A stretch of DNA of 64,000 bases from CAVTWS01 sp963732655 (GTDB taxonomy: Bacteria; Actinomycetota; Acidimicrobiia; Acidimicrobiales; SHLQ01). The stretch lies in the NCBI GenBank assembly GCA_963732655.1, contig CAVTAI010000017.1, forward strand, positions 1,116,001 to 1,180,000. Reading direction: 5' to 3'. The notes beneath the pieces were generated by a model that saw nothing but the letters and a program-made list of their open reading frames with translations, had not been told where the DNA came from and ran no database searches. The translations under genes were made by a program, and so were the position numbers. Positions 1 to 8,433 of the stretch are shown piece after piece; position 1 is the stretch's first letter, and the number at the start of each line of letters is the position of its first letter.

Positions 1-29
1 CGCAGCGAGCGAGTGAGCCTGATCTCGAA

Positions 30-1537
30 CTAGCGAATTGTCGCGCCGCCGGCCTCGACGAGCTCGATCCAGGTGCGGCCGGAGGTGAGGGCGATCTCGT
101 TTCGTCGTCGTCGGTGAAGATGGTGCGGTCGGTGGGTTCCTCGCGGCTCCACCGGCCTTCGATCACGCGGCCGGCGGTGAAGATCCATGCGTCGCCTTCG
201 CCGGTGACGATGGCCTCCGGGGTGTTCGCATCGGCGGGGCTGACGCCGTATTCGACGAACTGGACGATCACGTTGGCCGGCGCGACCTCCACGCCGTCCG
301 CGTCGACGTGGACCCGGCCCCCTTGGGTTCTCGACCAGCCGGAGCCGTCCCAGGCGTAGCTGACGCCGACGTTCGGGAACGCCACGGACACGCCATTGAC
401 GTCCCGGGCGGACGGGGGCAGCGGATCGTCGGGCGCCCGGTACAGGAAGAGGAACCCGGGCCGACCGCCGCGGCCGGCATCGAGTGCCCAGAGGTCGGCG
501 GTGGTCGAGAACAGGTTGTGAGGCGCCTGCCGGCTGCCGTCACGGAAGTAGGAGGGTGGCGCTTCGGGGTGACCGATGTCCAGCAGGGTGGAGTCGGCGA
601 TCATGCCGCGGGTCGTGCCGTTGGCACCCGAGCTCGACAGGAGCGGACGGTCGAGGTTGGCCAGCAGGTTGATGTCGGTGGTGCGGGCGGATCGGACCGG
701 ACCGACACGGGGGGCGTCGGTGGAATGGAAGATGACGGCCAGGCGGGTGAGACCGCCCTCGACCCGTTCCTCGTAGACGATGTCGGCCTGGTTGATCCCG
801 GCCTGGGGTCGGGCGGCGTCCACGTTGTCGATCTTGACGACGAGCGCCGGACGATCGGGGTTGATCCCGGGCAGGCCGGTGAGGACCGGCCGGTCGGCCA
901 GCGATTCGAGGAACTCGATGCGTTCGTCGACGGCCGAGCGATCGGCGACCAGAATGGCCCGGGTCGCCGTGACCTCGGCGTGGCGCGCCTGCGCCTCGCT
1001 CAGCGTGGATTCCTCTTCGGTGCGCTGGTCCTGGAGGTCGTCGACCCGGTTGCCGAGCTCGACCAGTGAGGTATCGATGGCGTCGAGCTCGACCGTAGCG
1101 CCGTCGACCACCGAGGAGAACAGCTGGCGTCGAACCCCGGTGCTGCTGTCGTTGCCGAGGGTCTGGAGCTCCTCGAAGAACGCCTGGGCGCGGGGGTCGC
1201 CGTGGATGTAGCTCTCGATCGCGGCCACCCGCTGGAACTCGGCCGGGAGGCGGCGGGACTCGACTGCTCGGGCGTACTCGTCGGCGGTTAGCTCCAGGGT
1301 CGTGGTGCTGCGGATGATGTCCTCGCTGCTCGACCGGATGATGGCGTCGAGCTCGCCGAGCTCGACATCGGCGGTGGCGATCTGGGCGTCGAGCTCGTCC
1401 CGACGGGCTTGCAGGTCGTCGAGCTCGTCGGCGTTGGCGGTCGGTACCGGGACCGCGGCGAGCGCGAGGGCCGCCAGAACGAGGAGCGCACCGATCGCGC
1501 GACCACGGGCGCGCGTCAGCGGGAGGCTCCGGAACAT
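30..1537 (-). CDS. DUF3048 (YerB-like) exported protein, C-terminal frameshift
   Basis: ATG at 1537 opens a signal peptide (about residues 1-36, ending near PTANA), then a charged helical stretch (DELDDLQARRDELDAQI), likely coiled coil, then a DUF3048 domain from about residue 215, recognised by RPALVVKIDN, QADIVYEE and VGPVRSARTTD. DUF3048/YerB proteins are secreted or lipid-anchored proteins of unknown biochemical role. The frame that encodes residues up to IFTDDD runs off the window edge without a stop; restoring one lost base within 96-113 gives a natural end (NEIALTSGRTWIEL... then TAG at 30-32) of 502 residues. I infer a one-base deletion, probably an assembly error. It is the last gene of a minus-strand series after htpX. 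Confidence 0.85.
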
Positions 1538-1574
1538 GGCCTTGACGGTACCGCGACCGTGCGGCGGATTGGGG

Positions 1575-2807
1575 TCAGCGGCCGCCGCTGAGGTGATTGG
1601 TCCAGCGGGTTCCGTCCCAGTAGCGCAGGGCATTCGGAATGCCCGACGGGTCCTGGTACCAGCCTGGCGCGGCACCCGCCGCGGCGGTCCCGGCGGAGCG
1701 TGACAGGTCGACGCTGTCCCAGGCCGAGCCGTCGGCGGAGGACGGCAGCGTATTCGACGGCATTGTGTTCGGCGGCAGGGTGTTCGACGGCAGGGTGTCG
1801 GTCGACAGGGTGGTCGACGTGCCCGATCGTTGGGCCAGTCGGGCGACGACCTCCGGATCGGGGCCGCCATAGGCGGGCAGGCCTTCGAGCTGGCGGAGCA
1901 GGTTGATCCGTTCGCGCAGCGGCGGGTGCGTGTCGAACATGTCGTTGAACCGCCGGCCCTTGTCGCCGGGGTCGTGGCTGTCCGGGGTCTCGATCCACAG
2001 GTGCGACGTGGCGTGCGATGTGTGCCGCACCACGGTGGAGTCGGCGTCGAGTTTCTCGAGCGCCTTCCGCAGGCCCGTCGGGTAACGGGTGAACTGGATG
2101 GCCGAGGCGTCGGCCAGAGCCTCTCGGCGTCGGCTGATGGCGGCCTTGAGCATGGCGGCCGCGAGGGGGGCGAGGACGAGGACGAGGATGAAGCCCACGA
2201 TCATGAGCGGGTTGGTGCCGCCCCCCTCGCGATCGCGGCCCCGTCGTCCGCCGCCGAACCACAACAACCGCCAGAAGATGTCCGTGATCAGCGCGATCGA
2301 TCCGGCCGTCGCCACCGCCACCGTCATCACCCGGATGTCGTAGTTGCGGATGTGGGCGAGCTCGTGGGCCAAGACGCCCTGCAACTCGTCCCGTTCGAGC
2401 TTGGCCAGCAGTCCTGACGTGACGGCGACGGCGGCGTGGTCGGGGTCCTTGCCGGTCGCGAAGGCGTTCGGCGACGGGTCGTCGACCACGTACACACGCG
2501 GCTTCGGGATGCCCGAGGCGATCGCCATCTCCTCGACGACGTTGTGGAGCTGGGCGAACTGCTGCGGATCGGCGGGCCGGGCTCGCGTCGACGACAGGGC
2601 GATCGAATCCGCTTTGACGTAGCCGGTCCACGCCATCACGGCGGCGATGCCGATACCGATCGCCGCGCCGATCACCCCACCGGACACGGCGATCGAGGCG
2701 ACCGAGGCGACGAGGGCCAGCAGGACGAAGAAGGCGAACAGCAGGAGCCACGTGGTCCGCCGATTGGCGCGGATCGAGTCGGCGAAGTCCATCCGATCGG
2801 CAGTCAC
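1575..2807 (-). CDS. htpX: HtpX-like M48 zinc metalloprotease with C-terminal DUF2510
   Basis: 410 residues from a GTG start. Two hydrophobic segments (about 20-40 and 43-62) precede the M48 domain; the zinc site HELAH lies at 148-152 (HExxH), with the downstream glutamate expected in the EALADASA segment. Two further hydrophobic stretches (about 162-178, 200-220) fit HtpX topology: a membrane protease that degrades damaged membrane proteins. The C-terminus has a TLPSN-type repeat linker and a DUF2510 motif (PGWYQDPSG...LRYWDGTRWT), a common actinobacterial add-on to membrane proteins. A TACCCT hexamer sits nine bases before the GTG. It lies between DUF445 and DUF3048 genes on the same strand. 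Confidence 0.93.
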   Translation of the reverse strand: MTADRMDFADSIRANRRTTWLLLFAFFVLLALVASVASIAVSGGVIGAAIGIGIAAVMAWTGYVKADSIALSSTRARPADPQQFAQLHNVVEEMAIASGIPKPRVYVVDDPSPNAFATGKDPDHAAVAVTSGLLAKLERDELQGVLAHELAHIRNYDIRVMTVAVATAGSIALITDIFWRLLWFGGGRRGRDREGGGTNPLMIVGFILVLVLAPLAAAMLKAAISRRREALADASAIQFTRYPTGLRKALEKLDADSTVVRHTSHATSHLWIETPDSHDPGDKGRRFNDMFDTHPPLRERINLLRQLEGLPAYGGPDPEVVARLAQRSGTSTTLSTDTLPSNTLPPNTMPSNTLPSSADGSAWDSVDLSRSAGTAAAGAAPGWYQDPSGIPNALRYWDGTRWTNHLSGGR

Positions 2808-2840
2808 TGGTGTCGCAGGGTAGTCCAGGGTGGTGACGAC

Positions 2841-4118
2841 TCAGCCGAGCAGCTCGCCGGCCCCGTGGATGACGAGTCCGACGGCGCCGCCCACCAGGGT
2901 GCCGTTGATGCGGATGAACTGCAGGTCCCGGCCCACGGCGAGCTCGAACCGGGTCGACGCCTCGGCCGCGTCCCACCGGGCGACGGTCGAGGCGATGAGC
3001 TCGGTGGCTTCGTGACGGTAGGCCTCGACCAGGTAGGCCACCGCTCCCTCCACCCATCCGTCGACCTTGGCTCGCATCGCCGGATCGTTCTGCAAGGCGA
3101 TCCCGATCTGCTCGATCGTGCCGTCGAGGCGGCGGCGGAGCTCGGAGTCCGGGTTGGCGCTCTGAGCCAACAACAGGGCTTTGAGGTCGCGCCACAACGA
3201 CCCGGTCCAGTCCCGCACCGCCGGGTGGGCGAGGACCTCCTCTTTGATCTGCTCGGCTCGTTCCGTGTAGGCGGGGTCGGTGCGGAGGTCGACCGCCAGC
3301 GTGGCGAGTCGAGCGTCCAGGTGGTCGCGGACGAGGTGGTTGGGGTCGTTGGCCACTTCGTCGAGGAAGCCCCGCATGCCGGTGAAGAGCTTGATGAAGA
3401 TGCGGTCGTCGATGGGTTCGGGCACCCACCAGGGTGACTCGCGCCCGAACCGCCCTCGCAGCGCCTCTCGGTTCTCGTCGATGAAACGTATGGCGCCCCG
3501 GGTGGCCGCGGTGACGACGTCGTGGTGTCGCCCGTCGGCGGTCATCAGGTCGAGGGCCTGACCGGCGACGGGTGCGAGCTGGACGCGGCGAAGTCGGGAG
3601 ACGACCGCACCCTCGAGGGCGACCTGCACGTCGTCGTCCCGGAGCACCTCGACCGTGCCGCTGAGGGTGGCCGCGGCGTGTCGACCCGCAGTGGCCCGGT
3701 TGTCGGGGTCGGCCAACCAGTCGGCCACCCGGTCGCCGACGTGGATGCCGCGGAGCTTGCCGACGACGACGTCAGCGGTCAGGAAGTTGTCCTCGACGAA
3801 CTCGCCGAGGGTCCGCCCGAGCTGTTCCTTGCGCTCCGGGATGATCGCGGTGTGAGGGATCGGGATGCCGAGTGGGTGGCGGAACAGCGCCGTGACCGCG
3901 AACCAGTCGGCCACGCCGCCGACCATGGCCGCTTCGGCCGTAGCCCGCAGGTAGCCCCAGCCGCTCGTGTCGGCCTCGAGGACCCGGGCCACGATGAAGA
4001 CCGCAGTGGCGGCCACCAGGAGCCCGGTGGCGCGGCGTTTCATGGTGCGCAGCTGGGCGAGGCGTTCGAGGTCGGCGGGCGACCATTCGGCCGGGGAGAG
4101 GGGTGTCATCGTGGCCAT
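2841..4118 (-). CDS. DUF445 family membrane protein
   Basis: About 425 residues. An N-terminal hydrophobic helix (TGLLVAATAVFIVARVL) is followed by the DUF445 hallmark AAMVGGVADWFAVTALFRHP and IPHTAIIPERKEQLG, then a long helical region and a hydrophobic C-terminal tail (LVGGAVGLVIHGAGELLG). DUF445 (YjiN) proteins are membrane proteins of unknown function. I chose the ATG at 4118 rather than an upstream in-frame ATG at 4166 because the latter would overlap mutM and encode a non-conserved, proline-rich leader. It follows mutM with a four-base gap, so co-transcription is likely. Confidence 0.9.
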   Translation of the reverse strand: MATMTPLSPAEWSPADLERLAQLRTMKRRATGLLVAATAVFIVARVLEADTSGWGYLRATAEAAMVGGVADWFAVTALFRHPLGIPIPHTAIIPERKEQLGRTLGEFVEDNFLTADVVVGKLRGIHVGDRVADWLADPDNRATAGRHAAATLSGTVEVLRDDDVQVALEGAVVSRLRRVQLAPVAGQALDLMTADGRHHDVVTAATRGAIRFIDENREALRGRFGRESPWWVPEPIDDRIFIKLFTGMRGFLDEVANDPNHLVRDHLDARLATLAVDLRTDPAYTERAEQIKEEVLAHPAVRDWTGSLWRDLKALLLAQSANPDSELRRRLDGTIEQIGIALQNDPAMRAKVDGWVEGAVAYLVEAYRHEATELIASTVARWDAAEASTRFELAVGRDLQFIRINGTLVGGAVGLVIHGAGELLG

Positions 4119-4122
4119 GGGG

Positions 4123-4962
4123 TCACCGAGCCTGGCAGACCGGGCACACGGTGGTGGTGCGGGCATCGATCACCCGGCGCCGCAAGGTGGACGCGCAGCG
4201 GAGACACGGTTGCCCGTACCGGCCGTAGCAGACGAGCCGGTTCTGATGGTTGCCTTCGCCGTCGAACGCGTTGCGGTAGTCACGCAACGTCGTCCCGCCG
4301 CCGTCGACCGCTTCGGCGAGCACGTCCCGCAACGCGGTGAGGAGCGCCGCTGACTGGGCGCGGGTGATCCGCCGGCTCGACGGGTTGATGCCGGCCATCC
4401 ACAACGCTTCGTCGGCGTAGATGTTGCCGACACCGGCGATGGGCACCTGGCTCAGCAACGCCGTCTTGACCTGGCGTCGGGACTGTTTCAACCGCTGCCA
4501 GAGGCCGTCGGCATCGAGCACCGGATCCCACGGCTCGGGACCCATGGCCGCCAGCGTCGGCAGGGCGGCGTACTCGCCGGGCGCGACCACCATGGTGCGA
4601 CCGAAACGGCGCACGTCGCGGAACTCGAGGATCGTGCCGTCATCGAGCCACCACTGGGCCCGGAGGTACGGATCGCCGGACGGTTCCGACCGGACGGCGA
4701 GCGAACCGGTCATGCCGAGATGGACGACGAGCTCGACGACGGCGGGGGCGCGGAGGTCGTCGTGGCCCTTGGCCGGGCGCTCGTGGAGCGGCGTGATCAG
4801 GAACTTGCCGCGGCGCGCCATCGGGCCGAACGCGAGCCCGGTGGCGCCGGTTGCGGAAGCGAACTTGGCCGACTCGTGAGCGGTGGCTTCGGTCACACGT
4901 CGGCCGAGCAACTGGGGGGCCAGTTGGGTCCGGACCGTTTCGACCTCGGGCAGTTCCGGCAC
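4123..4962 (-). CDS. mutM: Formamidopyrimidine-DNA glycosylase (Fpg/MutM)
   Basis: 279 residues. Base-excision repair glycosylase/AP lyase that removes oxidised purines such as 8-oxoguanine. The N-terminus MPELPEVETVR carries catalytic Pro2 and Glu3; the C-terminus has the zinc finger with PCLRC and VCPVC cysteine pairs. The segment AGVGNIYADEALW is the conserved helix-two-turn-helix region. The start is GTG at 4962, with TAGCGT six bases upstream, suggesting a leaderless transcript that continues into DUF445. Confidence 0.97.
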   Translation of the reverse strand: MPELPEVETVRTQLAPQLLGRRVTEATAHESAKFASATGATGLAFGPMARRGKFLITPLHERPAKGHDDLRAPAVVELVVHLGMTGSLAVRSEPSGDPYLRAQWWLDDGTILEFRDVRRFGRTMVVAPGEYAALPTLAAMGPEPWDPVLDADGLWQRLKQSRRQVKTALLSQVPIAGVGNIYADEALWMAGINPSSRRITRAQSAALLTALRDVLAEAVDGGGTTLRDYRNAFDGEGNHQNRLVCYGRYGQPCLRCASTLRRRVIDARTTTVCPVCQAR

Positions 4963-4968
4963 GATGCC

Positions 4969-4974
4969 ACGCTA
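4969..4974 (-). promoter_or_regulatory. -10 hexamer TAGCGT for mutM
   Basis: TAGCGT lies six bases before the GTG of mutM, leaving no room for a leader with a ribosome binding site. Confidence 0.65.
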
Positions 4975-5021
4975 TCGGTCGTCGGCCGTGCCATTCTCCA
5001 CGTGTGGTTGCGGGAGCATGG

Positions 5022-6308
5022 TTGGACGACGTCCTCGAACGTATCGGCGATATCGACACGCTGGATGACGCGGCCCGCGCCGAGGCATGGGTCTCGGGCC
5101 TGTTCGGCGAGCTGCGCGATGCCTCGCTCGACGCCGGGCGTGAGGTCGATGCGTTGGGGATCGAGCTGCTGGCCGAACTCGAGAGCCGGGTCGAGCCCGC
5201 CGCGCTCAGCATCGCCCTCGTGGCCGAGCGGTACCCGGAGGATGAGCTCCGACTGGCCGCCACCCACACGAGAGGGGTGCTCGAGGATCAGGACGTGATC
5301 CGGCCGGGCTGGGCCGCCGATCTCGGTCATCAGCGCGCCCTGAAAGCGTGGTCGGTCATCTCCACTCGCGGCAACCGGGCCGTGGTGCTCGAGTACGGCT
5401 GGACCGACGCCGTCGACCACACGCTCCTGGTCGAGATCGACGAGGTCGGCCGGCTGGCCGATCTCCAGGTCGGGCCCGCGGGCATGGTCGACGCGTTGCA
5501 CGATGTCGCCGCCGAGGGCGATGACGACTCGGCGCTCGACGTCACGGTCGAGGAGCTGCCCCTGACCGAGGCGGCCGGGCTCGTCCTCACTGCGTTCGAG
5601 GCCGAGCCGCTCGGCTCGACCGACGGGTTGGTCATGAACCACCTCATGGCGGCGACCAGGCTCGACCTCGAGTCGTCGATCCACCTGATCGGCCGGCCGA
5701 CCATGCCCACCACCACCATCGATCGTCCGGCTCGAGATGCCGACGCCGACACCGAGGCCGCCCGCGTCGTGATCTCGGCGCTTCGTAACCGGGTCGGAGC
5801 AGCCGCCCCCGAGGATCTCGTCGCCCGGGCGGCGGGAAGCCTCCGCGCGGCCCACGACGAGCTCGATCCCGACGTCGTGGCGTTGCTCCGCGTTGCCGGT
5901 GTGACCGACCCGTCGGCACTCGACGATCCGACCCTCGTCATGGCCGTGGCTGGCGGGTACGCCGCACCGTTCGACCTGAGCGACCACCCAGCCGATGAAC
6001 GGGCGGTCATCCTCGCTCTCGAATGGGCCGACTGGCTCGGTGCCGTGATCGAGCTCGTCCGATCGGGGCCCGGCACCGCCGTCGAACCCGAGACGCTCGT
6101 CCAGTTCATCAACCGCTGCCCCGAGGTCACCAGCTCGGTCTCCAAACGCGACGCACCTCGTGTGGCGTGGGCGTTCACGTGTGCCCTCCACGCGTGGGAG
6201 CGCAGCGGGGCGATCGACGCCGACGGCGCGTTGAGCGTCTTCGGTGCCTGGCTCCTGCCTCGTGCGCTGGTGCACGCCTGGGGCGGCACCTTCGATTCTG
6301 TCGACTGA
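5022..6308 (+). CDS. Hypothetical soluble protein, unknown family
   Basis: About 428 residues, acidic, rich in Asp, Glu, Ala and Val, with no signal peptide or membrane segment and no motif I recognise. It starts LDDVLERIGDID and ends GGTFDSVD. Two starts are possible: GTG at 5004 and TTG at 5022; I prefer TTG because GGGAG at 5012-5016 stands at proper ribosome-binding distance, whereas nothing precedes the GTG. It is divergent from mutM and followed 140 bases later by hsp20. Codon bias matches its neighbours, and the frame is open over its whole length, so it is very likely a real gene. Confidence 0.75.
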   Translation: MDDVLERIGDIDTLDDAARAEAWVSGLFGELRDASLDAGREVDALGIELLAELESRVEPAALSIALVAERYPEDELRLAATHTRGVLEDQDVIRPGWAADLGHQRALKAWSVISTRGNRAVVLEYGWTDAVDHTLLVEIDEVGRLADLQVGPAGMVDALHDVAAEGDDDSALDVTVEELPLTEAAGLVLTAFEAEPLGSTDGLVMNHLMAATRLDLESSIHLIGRPTMPTTTIDRPARDADADTEAARVVISALRNRVGAAAPEDLVARAAGSLRAAHDELDPDVVALLRVAGVTDPSALDDPTLVMAVAGGYAAPFDLSDHPADERAVILALEWADWLGAVIELVRSGPGTAVEPETLVQFINRCPEVTSSVSKRDAPRVAWAFTCALHAWERSGAIDADGALSVFGAWLLPRALVHAWGGTFDSVD

Positions 6309-6448
6309 GCACGTCCGTCGGGACCATGGTCTCTGGGCGGGCGCCGGGCCACGCGCCACGATCATGGTTGAGACGGCGACGGCACTGCACGGTTGCCCGT
6401 GCCGGGCCTCCCGTCTCATTCGCCGCAGCTTCGTAGGAGGATTCCACC

Positions 6449-6883
6449 ATGGCCTCGACCATTGAACGCCGCTCTGAAACCATGCCGAGGCTCGTCGACT
6501 GGTTCGACGATCTCCTGCCCTGGCTCGAACGTTCCCGGCCGGCCGATCTCATGCGCATCGAGGAGTCGACGGCCGACGGCAACATGGTCATCAAAGCCGA
6601 GATGCCCGGTCTGGATCCGGAGAAGGATGTCGACATCATGGTGCGTGATGGCCGGCTGACCATCCGGGCCGAACGTCGGCAGGAGAGCGACGAGACGAAG
6701 GATGGCACCACGCGCACCGAGTTCCGGTACGGATCCTTCGTGCGCACACTCGCCGTCCCTCGCGACTGCCAGCCATCGGACATCACCGCTGGTTACAAGG
6801 ACGGCATCTTGACGATCACGGTCCCGATTCCCGCCGCCGTTCCTGCGGAGTCCGGGAAGGTTCAGGTCACCCGGCAACCCTGA
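6449..6883 (+). CDS. Hsp20/alpha-crystallin small heat shock protein
   Basis: 144 residues. ATP-independent holdase chaperone. The alpha-crystallin domain spans about 38-135, with EMPGLDPEKDVDI and the C-terminal beta-strand signature GYKDGILTITVP (A-x-x-x-G-x-L type). The C-terminal extension is short. A strong ribosome binding site, TAGGAGGA, lies eight bases upstream of the ATG, so this gene, unlike many neighbours, has a leader of at least that length. I found no HspR or CIRCE operator. Its stop abuts the end of a convergent gene. Confidence 0.95.
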   Translation: MASTIERRSETMPRLVDWFDDLLPWLERSRPADLMRIEESTADGNMVIKAEMPGLDPEKDVDIMVRDGRLTIRAERRQESDETKDGTTRTEFRYGSFVRTLAVPRDCQPSDITAGYKDGILTITVPIPAAVPAESGKVQVTRQP

Positions 6884-6900
6884 TCACCGGCCGCGTGATC
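6882..6900. terminator. Possible bidirectional hairpin between convergent genes
   Basis: GATCAC (6882-6887) and GTGATC (6895-6900) form a six-base inverted repeat around a GC-rich seven-base loop, just where hsp20 and the convergent gene end. There is no T tract, so terminator activity is uncertain. Confidence 0.3.
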
Positions 6901-7708
6901 CCCGTCCGGACAGGATGGCGCGAGCGGCGGCGTCGGCCGCGGCTTGGAGGATGTCGTCGGTCGCCATCGTCACCCCGAGGCGCAGCTCACCGGACGGGTC
7001 ACGCAACACCACGAGGACGGCGCGATGCCCGTCGATGGGCAGGATGCGGGTGTCGATGTGGCGGTACCCGGCGCCGATGGCGTCGATCATCGCGTGGCTG
7101 ACCGCGGTGGGAGGATCGCTGGCCCGGCCTCGACCGATGTGGCTCACCGGCCCGTCCGAGACCACGACCTCGATCGCGGTGTCCTCGGGCCCGCGGGTCA
7201 CCACGAGCCGTGAGGTCGGCGACGACAGTGACGAGCCAGCTTGGACCTGGTGGGCCAGCTCGCCGAACGATCGGCAGATCTCGCCGACGATTTGCGTCGA
7301 GCCGTAGTCGAAGCGACCGCGGCTGCGGGCCACGATGTGCAATCCGTCCGAGGCCGGACCGTAGGTCCGGATGCTGCGGGCCTCGAGGTGATCGCATTCG
7401 AAGGAGTTCTCGTCGCCCGCCAGGTTGGTGGCCATGGCGATCCCGTGCACCAGACGGAACGCACGGGTCGGGGTCAACGAATCGAGCGCCGGGGTGCGGA
7501 GGAACAGGTACGGCTCGTCGTCATGGGGGACGTGCAGGTAGGCGCAGATGCCGAGGTTGTTGCCATCCTGGAGGAGGTCGAAGCCGGCGTTCACCAGCCG
7601 ATCGAGTAGCCGTTGGGCGGGCGAGTAGCTGCGACGCTCGAGTTGTTCGGCTGACGGGATCAGGGCGGCCAGGCCGCGCCCGAGACCCGCTCTGGTCGTC
7701 GCGTTCAC
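6884..7708 (-). CDS. Uncharacterised protein with ParB-like N-terminal peptide
   Basis: 274 residues from GTG at 7708. Residues 6-18 read RAGLGRGLAALIP, the motif found at the extreme N-terminus of ParB/Spo0J proteins, where it contacts the ATPase ParA. What follows is not ParB: there is no CTPase box (GERRxRA), no helix-turn-helix and no parS-binding region. Instead residues 25-150 (YLHVPHDDEPYLFLRTP, AFRLVHGIAMATNL) resemble a ligand-sensing or GAF-like alpha/beta domain, a tentative impression only, and 160-270 has no assignment. Function is unknown; the peptide suggests docking to ParA or an orphan ParA-like ATPase. Confidence 0.8.
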   Translation of the reverse strand: MNATTRAGLGRGLAALIPSAEQLERRSYSPAQRLLDRLVNAGFDLLQDGNNLGICAYLHVPHDDEPYLFLRTPALDSLTPTRAFRLVHGIAMATNLAGDENSFECDHLEARSIRTYGPASDGLHIVARSRGRFDYGSTQIVGEICRSFGELAHQVQAGSSLSSPTSRLVVTRGPEDTAIEVVVSDGPVSHIGRGRASDPPTAVSHAMIDAIGAGYRHIDTRILPIDGHRAVLVVLRDPSGELRLGVTMATDDILQAAADAAARAILSGRGSRGR

Positions 7709-7715
7709 GAAGCCG

Positions 7716-7721
7716 AGTGTA
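7716..7721 (-). promoter_or_regulatory. -10 hexamer TACACT for the ParB-peptide gene
   Basis: TACACT is seven bases before the GTG at 7708. Confidence 0.6.
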
Positions 7722-8142
7722 GTGATGGCCTCTTGGCCGCTTCTCTAGGGCAGAGGGCCCCTTTTGGGGTGTCGCGGCGTGTCTGGTGCCACGAGAGACG
7801 TGGCAGGTTCCGTCACGTTTCGTTCATCGCAGTCGACTGTGACTGCAGTCCGGACGGCACGCTCCGGTCAGGAGCGGCCACGGAGACGCAGGATCGTCCA
7901 ACGAACGATGGCGTGGTCGGACGGGATGCGTTCGATCGGCTGCTGCGACCACGCCACGAACTTCACCGGGCGAGAGTGGGACCCGACCAACTCGAGGCCG
8001 GACCAGGCCTCGCCGTCGGATCCCGCGCTCGCCGCCATCGACGCCCACCGCTACCGAGGCCCCTTCTGTCAGGCGGCCCACCAGCACGACAGACCTTTCG
8101 GCGCTGGCCCGACGTACATACAGCCGGATCGCCCATGACCGG
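7722..8142. other. Intergenic region without a convincing gene
   Basis: About 420 bases between a minus-strand gene and a plus-strand gene. Several overlapping frames are open on both strands, but none has a recognisable domain, ribosome binding site or conserved-looking composition. I see no tRNA, repeat or clear hairpin array. A small gene or RNA cannot be excluded. Confidence 0.5.
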
Positions 8143-8148
8143 TAGCGT
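8143..8148 (+). promoter_or_regulatory. -10 hexamer TAGCGT for small membrane protein
   Basis: TAGCGT is six bases before the ATG at 8155. Confidence 0.6.
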
Positions 8149-8154
8149 GGCGTC

Positions 8155-8367
8155 ATGAGCGAGGTGTCCGCCGACGACAACGGGCCGGTCACCGCGCCGC
8201 GGCCCGACCTGACGGTCCCTATCGAACCGGACGAAGTGCCTTCGTACTCGGTGGTGCCCGACCCGGCGGAGGCAGGCGGTGACCTTCGCAAGCTTGGTGT
8301 GCTCGGTGGTGTGCTCGCAGTCGTGAGCATCTTGGCGGTCCTGCGGCGCCGTCGCCGCCGCGGCTGA
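8155..8367 (+). CDS. Small single-pass membrane protein
   Basis: 70 residues: an acidic, proline-rich N-terminal half (TVPIEPDEVPSYSVVPD), one hydrophobic helix (LGVLGGVLAVVSILAVL) and a basic tail of seven arginines and a glycine. This predicts N-out/C-in tail-anchored topology by the positive-inside rule. The function is unknown. The reason to accept such a short gene is the promoter hexamer at the standard spacing plus the clean membrane-anchor layout. Confidence 0.65.
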   Translation: MSEVSADDNGPVTAPRPDLTVPIEPDEVPSYSVVPDPAEAGGDLRKLGVLGGVLAVVSILAVLRRRRRRG

Positions 8368-8420
8368 CCAGCTGTTTCGGAGCCCTTCGGCGCTCGACCT
8401 TTGTTGTCACACCCCCTGAG

Positions 8421-8426
8421 TAGCGT
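8421..8426 (+). promoter_or_regulatory. -10 hexamer TAGCGT for the HNH gene
   Basis: TAGCGT is seven bases before the ATG at 8434 and decides this start over an in-frame ATG at 8401. Confidence 0.6.
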
Positions 8427-8433
8427 TCACGGC

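Noticed and set aside
308..1069. A 253-codon open frame on the + strand over the DUF3048 gene
   Set aside because: It is antisense to a gene with a signal peptide and family motifs; its product is a low-complexity reading of a GC-rich complementary strand.
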